Source: Cytospora piceicola (taxonomy: Eukaryota; Ascomycota; Sordariomycetes; Diaporthales; Cytosporaceae). From it: a DNA stretch of 64,000 bases. How positions within the stretch are numbered: position 1 is the stretch's first letter; every line of letters begins with the position of its first letter. Under the pieces are notes generated by a model, which did no database searches, was not told the DNA's origin, and worked only from the letters and a program-made list of their open reading frames with translations. The stretch spans positions 992,001-1,056,000 of the forward strand of contig JALQBC010000005.1 in assembly GCA_023375675.1 (NCBI GenBank), read 5' to 3'. Made by a program: the position numbers and the translations under genes. Of this stretch, positions 12,561 through 23,200 are shown piece after piece.

Positions 12561-15500
12561 GGGGGGGAAGGAGGGGCAAAGGGCAATTGGCTGGACTCTT
12601 GGCAGCCTGGCAGCTCGGATGTACCCAGCAAACAGCAGTCACAGAATCATAGAGTCTCGCAGTACCTAGGTAGCTCGAGGGGGAGAGCTCCGACTCAGGA
12701 CGGGTACGATACTGGGGTCTCGACGTCGGCGGGGCTGATTTTTTTTGATGAAGGAGCTATGGGATGCGCCGACTCGATCAGGAATCCGGCTACTTACCGG
12801 GCCACTCAATGCCCTGACAAGCATTTTTGGTGGAAAGACAGGTGATGTTCACTTGAGAGCCCTGGCAGTAGACCGATAGTGTGGGTTTCTAACGTTATTT
12901 ACGATGTTGGTTCTGATGTTGGTTTCTGATGATGATGTACATACACAGTTTCTGATCAGGGCAGGTCGTCATCAGTCTGGTAGCTACCCAGGTACTACCT
13001 ATGGCTGCTATGGAGATGGAGCCCCTCGGGGTTCAAAGCACTAAAAGAAACTATACAGTATACTATGGTACCTATGACTGCATGTACCTTAGGGGCCACT
13101 GGGGCCCTGAGGCGCGTCTTAGGCACTTTGGGGGTGAGGTGAGGGGGAGGTGAGGGGGAGGGGCAGAGGGGCAGCACCGACCGGGCAGCTGCGACAAACG
13201 ACAAGGGCCCCCACCTTTCTACTCACCACTTTCTGGAATCATCCCACTGCAACAGGTGGTACGTACCCCGTTCATCACCAGAGGCTCCGCCTACCCCTGC
13301 CTGGCCCTGGCCCTAGCTGCTGCTACGCTGCTGCCCTGCCCACCAAGCTGAATCTGGCCCGTGCATATGATATAGTGCTACCCAGTACACGCCATGAACG
13401 AACATCAACTTCTTCAGCCCCATCTCACCTTGTTGGTGTCATAGGAAAGACCATTGGGAGTTTCTTGCCGGGTGTGCGCAAGGGAGTATCAAGCATTACT
13501 AAGGCGGTCTGACACTCATGACAACACATGTCTTCTTGTCCTTATGTCGTCTCCTGTCATTAGACAGGGCGCGCATATTGGACATGTTAGTCGCCGTTTT
13601 GACGCCGGGCGTTACCCCGAAAATAATCGCTCATCAGGCTTTTTTTGCATTACATGTATACATAGAATTGCCACAGCAGTCATGATGCAGCCCTGCGGCT
13701 CGGCACAATTAAAGTTGGGCGCTTACCATACCATTACCTATGTGCTATTATAGTAATACCACGAGTCCGTACAACGGTCTGGCCTGTCCAAATGACACCT
13801 CGCCGCCACATTAATCACCGGTCCGTCTCGGCCGGAAATGATATTAGTACACAACCACAGTACTGCGACATAGAACATGGCTTACAGCCACCCAGGCCAC
13901 CCAGGTACCTAGGTAGGTAACTCAGAAGAACACGAAGCTTAACCGAAGATATACACCTTCAATAATACACATTAACTCATTATACCGCTTACTACCTATG
14001 TAGTTACCTCTTGCCAGCCCTGAAGGATACTATGCTGCTAGGTACCTAGGTACCTAGGTAGCCACAATCCTGGTAGTTTTCGGTTCCCGGGCGTAGTACA
14101 TATGTGTTAGCAGCAATTATTTTCGCTGTAACCATAGCAGTCCGTAACCACGTATCAGAATCTCGGGCCGCTTTGTTGAGGTTTGTTTCCAAAATGCTTC
14201 AGGGTCCTTCTCAGCCAGCCAAGCAGGCAAGCCCTTGACACCCGTCAATCGGACCATGAAAAAAATCTCTTATCCCCGTCATTCACTCACGCAACAATTC
14301 AGGAAACAAATACCTAGCCCGGCCAAAGAAAAAACATGTGCTGCATTTGCAAGTCGGACCATACCATACCCATACGGCTCATGCCATCATCTTCTGATGA
14401 CACAGCTCCCGCACCTTCCGCTCCGAGAATGGAGAATGGGGAGGCGTTTCTCGACCTTTGGGGCTCACGGCTCAGCCGGCCATGCTCCGTGATGGGACAA
14501 CGCATGTCGTCAGACCAGATTACACAGTACCTAGGTAGCTAGGTAGCTCATCCCCCTTCTCTATCTCTTTCCCTCAAACCTGCAAGAGCCACTCCTGCTA
14601 CACTACTTTCTTGTCATCGGAATTCCCAATTTGGTATCGCCTGCAGAAGCGCACTTCGGCAGGTGCCACCCTAGACGAGACGTTGGTGGGGTGCTCCTGC
14701 AAGAATCACATGAGGCCTGCCTTGTCTACCACCCTGCCACCCTGCCACCCAAGACCTCGGTAGGTGGCTGCCCGTCCTGCCAGGCTGCTAGCCTACTACA
14801 CGTGTATGACCCGACCTCCTTTTATTTTAAGCCTCAAACACCAGGATTAAAAGGTTGCCGGTTTTCCAGGCCCCACAGTACACTATGGCATAGCATCTAT
14901 GCAAACGGCTACCGGATGCCAACACAACACCATGACTGTGCCCATGGCCGGATCTTAATCCTCCTCATGGTCATACAGTAATTCGAACCAGATGATGGCG
15001 TCTTCGATAACTCGTTTTCAGTTTCGGCCGTCACTACCAGACTTCATATACCTAAGTAGGTATTATACAATCCTATGGACTCCTCATAACCGCCGCCCGG
15101 GTTAAACCATCTGCTCAACATTGCAGCAATCCCACGCAGGTTTGTGAATGTCGACCCCCAACCGGATCTCCTCATTGCCATAACGAGACCGAGGTGCATA
15201 TGCTACCGCTAAGCCATTTGAATGCGCGTTTTCAGTGCGCCGGGCTTGCAGTGACGGCCGTCGTCCCGTCGTGTAGATCGGCGGTATAAGATGCTTTGTT
15301 CGCGCACCGCAGTCAAACACGGTCTGCACGCTCGACCATGTGCTATTACCATTGGCTGACGTGCTCAAAGTCTAAACCAAGAGGTCCTGATTTTCTCGAA
15401 CGACGCTCTCCCACGGTCGGAATCTGCATGTCGAACGTCAGTTTTACGTTCGGCATGCCGGCCCCAGGCATTTGAGGGGCTGCTGGGCCGCTTCCAGGTG

Positions 15501-18500
15501 TATTTGTTATCTTTCGGCACAGGTCGCTCCGACATCGTATAATGTGGTGCTGGACCAAGCCGGTCTGGAAGCACGTCGGGAACCTCGCTTTCGGACTCAA
15601 CGGGAGCTGACGATACAGTGTCCGCCGCTACTTTGGTCCACTATCTGCGACTACAACCTGACTGTAAATGCGGAGACGTTCCCCCTATGAGCACCGTCGG
15701 CCCCGTGATACTTTTGTAAGCCTACAACTCTAGTTCTTTGATCGCAGCACCAGCGAAGTTGACTCGGATAATTCCAGCAGCGGCATAGTAACTAGCAAAT
15801 ACCATCGAACCAGGAACGGCGGGCTGGCTGCCAATGTCACTATCGACCAAGCCTTTCTGCGCTGGGTGAGTCGTTACCAAGGCTGGGGTGCTGCATTTTT
15901 GCCGGCACTGCAGTACACCAGGACCGGTGAGACGTCCGCGACGCCAGTGGCCCGCAGCCCTGAGATGGCACTGATCCTCTTCGTGGCTTTGGGAGTAATT
16001 GTTCTGTCTACGGCGACATGGCTATTGGATTCCAACGGCTATCGTGGGATCGCCTGGCAGACTTCGTGCTTGGACAGGGGTGACTCGTTCACATGCAGGC
16101 AAAACACGGCCTGTATCCCGTCGTCGGAAGTGCTGTTGGTGGTAATCACTTTCTTGGGCCTGGCCCGCTGAGGTACCAGATCCAAGTACAATACCGACGA
16201 CTACGATAACTCAAGTACCCCGATGCCTGTGCAGAATATCCGTCTCCCCTTCAGACTGCAAATTCCCCCGGGCTGTGATGTGCCACGTGCAATCCCCGAC
16301 AACGGACAAGCTGGATATGCGATGGGGTCGTCTTGAAGCTGGCTCACGTGTTTGCCCTGGTCATTGCCATACCGATATTTTGCGATGGGTCGAGCACACG
16401 ATGCCCGTGGGAGTGACTTCTCCTCGCTGGATTCCCACGCCGTATTTGTTGCCGTGCTGTGATTGGGACTGGCGCCAGATACCTGGGGAAAAGAGTCTAC
16501 TCGGGCTAGACTGTTAGTGATGCTAGCCGTAGGGAATACGGTATCCCCTCGATTGGGAAGGGGCAAACCTCATTCATTTCCTCAGCAGAGACTTTGGCGA
16601 GTGCTGAGGCACGGGTTGTCGCTAACAACAGGACGATATCAGCACCATGCTATCTTGGGCGCCAATGTTGAGGGAATTTGGTCATTTGAATGGACCAGAG
16701 TCTTCCATTCCTCGAATTGCTTAACTGATACAGGGAAAGGATAGAGTCTCAATGATTAGTTTTCAAAACCTGGCCTTGGTCCTCTAAACCCGCCAACTTC
16801 GCAATTAGGTTCATTGCCAATATGACATGGCCACATTTCAACCGACCTAGCCATGCAAGTCTCATCTCGGATCTATGGTGATGGGTTGCACAGCCGAGAG
16901 GCGTTTCTCGGCCACTTGTATTGAAGGACAGTCACCCGACCTGTTCAGCTCCGATCCGAGTTGACAAGATATGGTGTCCATGCTGCGGCAATCTCACTCC
17001 TACGACAACTTGCATGCTTGTGCTTTGCGGGATGGTGGGATATAAATATAGGGCTGACATGTTGTCGCACCAACGAGGGGGTGTGATCCTTTCGGCGTCC
17101 CCTTATAGAAGACGTTGTCGAACCACGTGGGGGCGGAAACCGACATGTCGGCCAGGATGAGGATCTCATCCAGTCCTACCAACGACCGTTGAAGATGTCA
17201 CCTTGGTATGTTCTAGAAGGCACACCGTCTTCCGTGGCACGACATGCTGGCTGCAAGTGCGGCCTGTCTTACCCTGTCTGTCCTTCAAGCTCCCTGTGCC
17301 GCAAGCAGCGCAGCCTCCCCCTGCTCTTTTGGAGACGCCGTGACCCCCCCGAGGAATCTTACCAAAGAAGTATCCGGAGTCTACTACGTGCCTGGGGGCC
17401 AGGTAACATGCTTATTAGGCCCATGTTCCTGTCTTGCGCCATCGTAGCTCGGTTGGCACGTCGAGGGCAGTCTGGCAAGATCACATCTGGATTCCGGGGC
17501 TCCGGGAATCAGCTCATCTACGCCGCAGGCACAGGCATCTCCAGGACGTGTTTCGCGACAGGGGCTGGAAATAATCCCAGGGAGACCAGGGTTGATATCT
17601 CACTATGGCATACATGTACTAGTATGGTCATCGACGTGTAGTGCTTGTCAGGTTTTTCGTTCCTCACCTTGCTCCCCAGTTCTGGGTGAGATGGTATTAG
17701 GAAGATTTAATGTATTGCGGAAAGAATCGAGTCGGGGGGGGGGGGGGGCTTCCCTTGACCTCTGGCTTCTTGTCGTCAAGGGGATGGGAAAATGTTGTTT
17801 CAAGACTATGTAGTTATTGTTTCGGCATGATATCTGAACTGTTGATGAAAGAACTTTCCGTCCAGTAGGTGTCGATAAGAGCTATCCGTAACTGGCCGAG
17901 TAACCTCTGCAACAAAGTCTGAGAAGCATTCCTTGTGAATGTGGGAAGCGATGCTTGCCTTTTCAATGTGGCGTCCGAAGGGTGTTGGTCAGGTAGCTTC
18001 CCCTATAGACAAGGTGCCAGAGCTGGTCTGGAAGTTATGTGCCCACCGGGTATCCATCAGAACGAAGATGGTAGTATTACTCCATATGTATCGTTCTGAT
18101 GGTCTAGAATAATTGTGACCTGATGCTGGGGTTAATAGGGGCGTAGATCGCAGGTTGTCATCCAACTCAAGTAAAACATGTACTCAGCGCAAGAGGGAGT
18201 ATGCTGCCAAATGCCCACTATCTTGGGTAAAGTATGCTTGAGCATCTACGCAAAGGATGATAATTATCAATACCACTGTTCAGTGGTGGTCTCAACCTGC
18301 GGGCCACTCTACTAGATATCCTCGCTTTCCAGTAGAGAATGTTGTTTCTTGTTGACAGTGGATCCATGAGCTTCCAGACTATGGCCATCCCTGAGAAGTA
18401 ATAAATGTCCCTGATGCCCCTTGCCATGAAGAGTTCGTCCCGATGAAAATGTACAATTTCCCCAAACGCCATCGCTATGCCCCGCCAGAAATTCCGTTGT

Positions 18501-18573
18501 TCACTGCAGCCACCGTGCCGTTCAAGAAGGAGACCCTTCGTCGCTTGGCACGCCGGCTCCCCTTTGGAGCCTT
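12561..18573. other. Gene-poor region of about 6 kb
   Basis: No intact gene recognised on either strand. It contains several copies of the TACCTAGGTA-family palindrome (12665, 13905, about 14038-14060 with three abutting units, 14527-14545) and a run of 15 G at 17734-17748. It is not conspicuously AT-rich, so it does not look like a heavily RIP-mutated repeat block. Possible decayed coding sequence at 15.1-17.6 kb is listed separately. Confidence 0.5.
15102..17640. pseudogene. Possible decayed coding sequence, family unknown
   Basis: Several short frames have protein-like texture but none forms a full gene. At 15815-16171 (plus) a continuous frame contains a hydrophobic segment, ALILFVALGVIVLSTATW. 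At 17244-17401 (plus) a frame begins with a signal-peptide-like sequence (MLAASAACLTLSVLQAPCAA) and can be spliced at gtaaca. On the minus strand near 15320-15368, ANGNSTWSSVQTVFDC loosely resembles the Cys-rich CTGNCTW motif of fungal DUF3176 membrane proteins, but its cysteines are mostly missing. Frames disagree in strand and are broken by stops. Remnants of one or more lost genes, or chance, are both possible. Confidence 0.2.
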
Positions 18574-19250
18574 CTAAGCCCTCCGGTTCCCAGCGCCAAC
18601 GAGGTCTGTGTCATCCACATCGTCCATCTCACCCAGCTCCTCGTCGTCGACGCCGCTGCGGGCCGCCTCCTGGCCCGCCCCGTTCGCACCTCCACCCCCA
18701 CCGGCCCCAGCACCAGCACCACCAGCACCCGGGGCGGCGCGCTTCCGGCCCCTACCGGACGAGCTGCCAGCCGCCGCCACGCCGCCCGCCCCGGCGCCGC
18801 CGCCGCCGCCGCCGCCAATGTCCTCCTTGATCATCTCGTCCTCGTTAAAGACGCGCCTCTGCTTGTCGATGATCTCGCGGAGCTCCTTGTTCTCGGCGGC
18901 CTTGCCCAGGAAGACGGGGTTCTTGCGCATGGCGAACTGGAAGTCCTCGTACTTGACCTTCTGGCGGCCGGCCAGCTGGGCGACGCGCGTGGCCTCGAAG
19001 GAGACGCCCTGGATGAACTCGGTCAGGATCTCGTCGAGGACCCGGATGGTCTCGGGGAGGGGCTGCCGGGAGTCGCCGTGGGCTATGAGGAACTGGGTCA
19101 CTGCGGGTTGTTTGGTGTTAGGTGGTGTCCAGCAGGGTGGGGGGGGGGAGACTTTGGGGGGGGGGGTGTGACCCAGGGAGGAGGCATACGCTCTTGATAG
19201 CTGAAGTTCATCTTGCCGACATTTTTGCCGGCTCGCGCGCGTGGCTCCAT
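18574..19250 (-). CDS. TAF13: TFIID subunit TAF13, histone-fold protein with Gly/Ala-rich tail
   Basis: Minus-strand exons 19190-19250 and 18574-19100 encode 195 residues. The 89-base intron (gtatgc donor, acceptor gcag) contains two long C runs on the coding strand. Residues about 15-115 form the TAF13 histone fold: FSYQELTQFLIAHGD, PETIRVLDEILTEFIQG, RQKVKYEDFQFAMRKNP, then a helix ending RRVFNEDEM. TAF13 pairs with TAF11 in TFIID, the general factor that positions RNA polymerase II (family knowledge). The C-terminal 75 residues are a low-complexity tail: a Gly run, Ala/Gly-rich repeats, a basic GRGRKRAAP patch and an acidic DDEELGEMDDVDDTD end. Yeast and animal TAF13 lack such a tail. The gene is divergent from KSH1 with 610 bases between the starts. 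Confidence 0.9.
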
Positions 19251-19860
19251 CTTTGCGACGGCCCTCGTGGGCTGTAAACCGATTGATGGGTGTAATGGCC
19301 GGTAGCTGGGTTTAACAAGCAACTGGTAGGGTGGCTTGTCAGGTAGATGGGTGGATTGGATGTGTTGGTGTAGGAAACCAGGAGCTCCAGCTCTGTCACG
19401 CTAAGCTGTTGTAGTTTGTCACATGTGAGAACAACTGACTGGACGTGCTCTGCGAGAGAGTCGAGACAAGACAAGGCTGAAATGGAGGCTGCTGAGTGGG
19501 ACCGTGCGCTGGGGCATTGTCATACTAAATACTTTGCAAGGATGATAGGTGGATAGTGGATCTGCGGGGCTAGCCGCACCTTGGCTTGGCTCATATGGCA
19601 GGCGCGACAGACGCAGGTCCAGACAGAGTCCAGATGTCGTCGTCGTCGTCAATCGTCAATCGTCAATCGTCAATCGTCAATCGTCGTTAACACTCTGTCC
19701 AGAATCCAAATTCCAGATTCCAGATTCACAAACAAACAAACAAAAAAGCCTCGACCTTCAAAGGACTGTAGTACATACTACAAACTGCGCAGATACCCCA
19801 GCTACACGTCCTCCCCCCGTTTCCTTCCCCCCAAAAGTCGCGAGTGACATCAGAGCAATC
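19251..19860. promoter_or_regulatory. Shared divergent promoter of TAF13 and KSH1
   Basis: 610 bases between the two start codons, so both genes must be driven from here. It contains a 5 x 7-bp tandem repeat (listed separately). No clear TATA element is visible on either strand. Confidence 0.6.
19647..19681. repeat. Five tandem copies of the heptamer CGTCAAT
   Basis: Perfect 7-bp units at 19647, 19654, 19661, 19668 and 19675, preceded by a short GTC-triplet run. They lie in the TAF13/KSH1 promoter, about 180 bases upstream of the KSH1 ATG. Heptamers are uncommon as microsatellites, so a binding-site array or replication slippage are both possible. Confidence 0.9.
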
Positions 19861-20254
19861 ATGGTAAGTGCCCACCAAACACTCACCTCCAGCATCCGCT
19901 GCTGGCCCCATCGGACCGGAACGCTCTAGCTGACAATATGGCCCCCCGTGCGGGCCACATCTGCAGTCTGCCCTCTTCAACTTCCAGTCCCTCCTCCTCG
20001 TCATCCTCCTCCTGATCTGCACGTGCGCCTACGTGCACGACATCTTCCCCAGCGTGCTCGACAAGAAAAGGGACGGTATCTTGGGCGTCTTCTGGAAGTC
20101 CGCGCGCATCGGAGAGCGTTTGAGCCCGTACATAAGCATATGCTGCATCGGCATGGCTGTAAGTCGAGAGAAGCACCCCCCTTCACCTTTCTGGGCCACT
20201 TTGTGCATCCTATATAACGATGCTAATACCCTCCAGCTGTCTTTGATGATCTAG
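19861..20254 (+). CDS. KSH1: Kish/TMEM167 family secretory-pathway membrane protein
   Basis: Three coding exons: 19861-19863 (the ATG alone), 19967-20158 and 20237-20254; 70 residues. Donors are gtaagt in both introns (103 and 78 bases). The protein begins [19 protein letters not shown], has the conserved core [19 protein letters not shown], and ends in a second hydrophobic segment, [14 protein letters not shown]. Human TMEM167A and yeast Ksh1 are about 72 residues with the same pattern: two membrane segments around a short loop. The family is essential for early secretion, at ER or Golgi membranes (family knowledge). Every intron is needed to obtain the family sequence, which supports this model. 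It is easily missed by automatic annotation because exon 1 holds only the start codon. Confidence 0.93.
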
Positions 20255-23200
20255 TCAAACGGAAGGCAAGACGGCGTTGAATACGATTGGCAATATAATT
20301 ATTTAATCAACGGCATACCTGCTACGGCGTTTTGATGGGCATTGGTGATTTCTATACATCCAGCCGGGACGAGACGATCTGTCCGGGCCCCGTTCGGTGT
20401 CCTGCTTGGGAGGTGGCGTGGGCCACACGTCGGGGCCGCAGGTCGGAGGCTACATTGAAAGGAAGGGCATGGATGAAAGACCAGAGTACTACGAAACGGG
20501 GCGAACTGTCCCTGATGTCCGAACCAGGAAGCTGCCGACGGGCAAATCTTGGATTTGAGGATGCCAATAAGACAAGCCACCGGCCGGTAAACTTCAGGCT
20601 AGGAAACGAATCTTGCGCCCTTCTCCCTGGCACACAGGTCTTGAGGCATGCTTGGACATTGGCCCCAAATTTCTCAAGTCACTTGCTGCCTCGTCGAGCC
20701 GCCCAGCCGCCTGCAGCTCTTTCGCGGTCGGTGGTACGCCCACGGCGTCGCGTGGCATCTTAGGAGCACCCCTATTGGTTCACGTCCCCATCCATTCTCA
20801 TGCGCGTCGTCCTCGCGTGTCGTCCGACGGGCAAGACATCGGTGGCTTCTCACTGCGAGCGCAGCCTCGAGTCTCCCGACATATGTGCCTCTGTGGAACT
20901 CAGCACCAGCAGTGTGTACCATACACCGGCTTCGTCATGGCGCCGTCATGGCACATGCATTGTTGGATGATACCTCGGGTTCTGGCCAGTACTTATGTCG
21001 ATAACTTCTATAATCAACCGACCTTGCACTGAATATACTGTCACGCTCCGTTTCTTGTGCCATACGTGGTTCCAGCCCGGCTATAGAGGACGCCCGTGGA
21101 CGAGGCGTAGTTGGAAATCGTTGGTCAAAGGATAGAAGTTGGGCATGAAGGCACCTACAGCTGTACGACACACCAAATTGTGTGCACGACACTGCATTAG
21201 TATACCCTACATGCCTTTTCTGCGTTGGACTACACAAGATCACCCTCAGGCATGGCTTTGTTGTTGTTCCCGGGTGCGCCATGGCGGTTCTCATGGTTAC
21301 TCATATCGAGAGGGGAAAAAGGCGGCAATAAACAACACTGAACAGTACAGTAAAATGTATCCATTGTATCCTCTGTCCGAGGTCACCTGCGACATGGTGA
21401 ACTTATAAATGAACTCACACTGTACTTTGATGTCCCTCTACTAAACCCCCCCCCCCTCCACCCTGTCCCCCCGGGTACGAACCGGTGTGCTATGAATGCA
21501 AGACCAAGTCAGAATCCCACCAGCATTTGAGCATCCCCAATGAACAAATGGCCCTTACCTGTAAGTTCCGGGCCAACAGAGCGGACCGGTGACAATTCAC
21601 CACACTTCCGTCATCCCAGCCAGTCCTATACATTCAGAGGGCAAGCGGTGGGGGGGGGGGCTTGTGGCAAGCCAGAAATGTCCTGCACTCTTGGAGATAA
21701 TTGGAACATCCTCACAGCCCTTTACATCTCTTCGTATATTCATTCGTCCCTGCTACTGGCTCCCTTGACGCCTAATATGTCGACTATGTAAGCAACGCGG
21801 AGCATCCTTCCCCGGTATTGTCAATCTGCCATTGGCGGCAATACAAAACTACCGTACGTTCTGCGTCGTCACGGCCTGGTCAGTGATCTGAAGGGAGGGG
21901 GGGGGGGGCTGGTCCTCAATCTACAGCCGTCTGCTGTCACCCGGTTAGAGGGTCCATTGTCCTCACGGCGGGAGCTGCTGTGCCCTGCTGGGAATGTACA
22001 CCCCGTCGTTTACGTTATGACCCGAAAACGAGAGCCCATAGGAGAGCCAACGGCCGACTGAATGGGTGGTGACGATCATTGCGAGGCCTTGCCGTGGGGC
22101 AAAATAGGTAGTGGTCGCAGTAGCTGAATAATCTACGCCTTTCGGTGCGAACGGGGAAACCAATGGCGAGACTCACCAGTATGAGGTCTCGAGAGGTGGT
22201 ATGGTGAATTTCGACCGACGCAGGAAGCGACCGGCATCGTCCCTGCAACGCAAACCGGTCAGCCCTGGGTCCCAGGGAGCTGGGAGGCAGAGACAGAGAA
22301 AACGAAAACGAAAAAAAATGAGGCAAAAGGTCGCCGCCCGTTATGGTGCTGGGCTCAGCCTCGCTCGTAATTCATGTGATGTCAATACCATCCATGTACG
22401 TACGGGATTACATATGCCCGTAGACAGACCACCAATGATCAATGCATGCATGGAAAGCGTCACTTCTCCCTCGCCTTGGCGGGCTCGGCCTCGGCTTCTG
22501 GCCGTACGTACTGTGTACGATGATGCTCTGCCAGTCTATTACGCATGAGAGCATGGATTGAAGAAAGAAAGGCGCACCATCGGACGGTGTGTGGTTTGCT
22601 TCCTCCCCCCCCTCCCCCTTCGAAAAGCGGTCGAGACGCAAGACGCAGGAGTTGGTGTGGATCACTTTGGTAATGTACCTCCAGGTGCTATGTACAACCC
22701 TGCCTTTTCACCGTCCGCCTTTCGTTCTCGGCGGATGAACCTTCGGGGGAAGGGATGGGGGCCGCCCCATCGAAACCTTCCAGAAGTTACGAATCGAAGG
22801 GTCCCCAAAGGTGGTGGTACTGTACGTGGGAACCCTTTTTGTTTTGTTTGGTACTCCTCCCTGTCACCCTCGCTCTCTCCCATGGTGAGAAACTGGGTGT
22901 GGGGGAGGGGGGTCTGCAAATACTCCCGGTGAGAGAGCATTGCCCTCTCTGCGAGACCATGGCCCATCGGTTTTTTAATTGCTAATTTTACTACAATTCA
23001 CCACCTTCATTCCCCTGACCTTGCTCTTGACCTTCGGTGGGCGGGCGGTTCCCCCATCGACGGGGGTCAGGGAAGCAAAGAATAGAGTGGGCGTTTCCGG
23101 GGCGTCCCGGGGATGCCGTGGGACCGACTGCTCCCACCTCCGGGGAGGGAGAGTTTCAAGGGCCGGGTTTCTTTTCGACGCCGGGTGGGGGGGTGTTGTA

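Noticed and set aside
12561..18573. RIP-mutated transposon block
   Set aside because: Not visibly AT-rich, no transposase or reverse transcriptase fragments, no long terminal or inverted repeats found by eye.
18477..19171. Pro/Ala/Ser-rich plus-strand frames opposite TAF13
   Set aside because: Antisense of the Gly/Ala-rich TAF13 tail.
19647..19681. CRISPR-like array
   Set aside because: Units are 7 bp without spacers in a eukaryotic promoter; simple tandem repeat.
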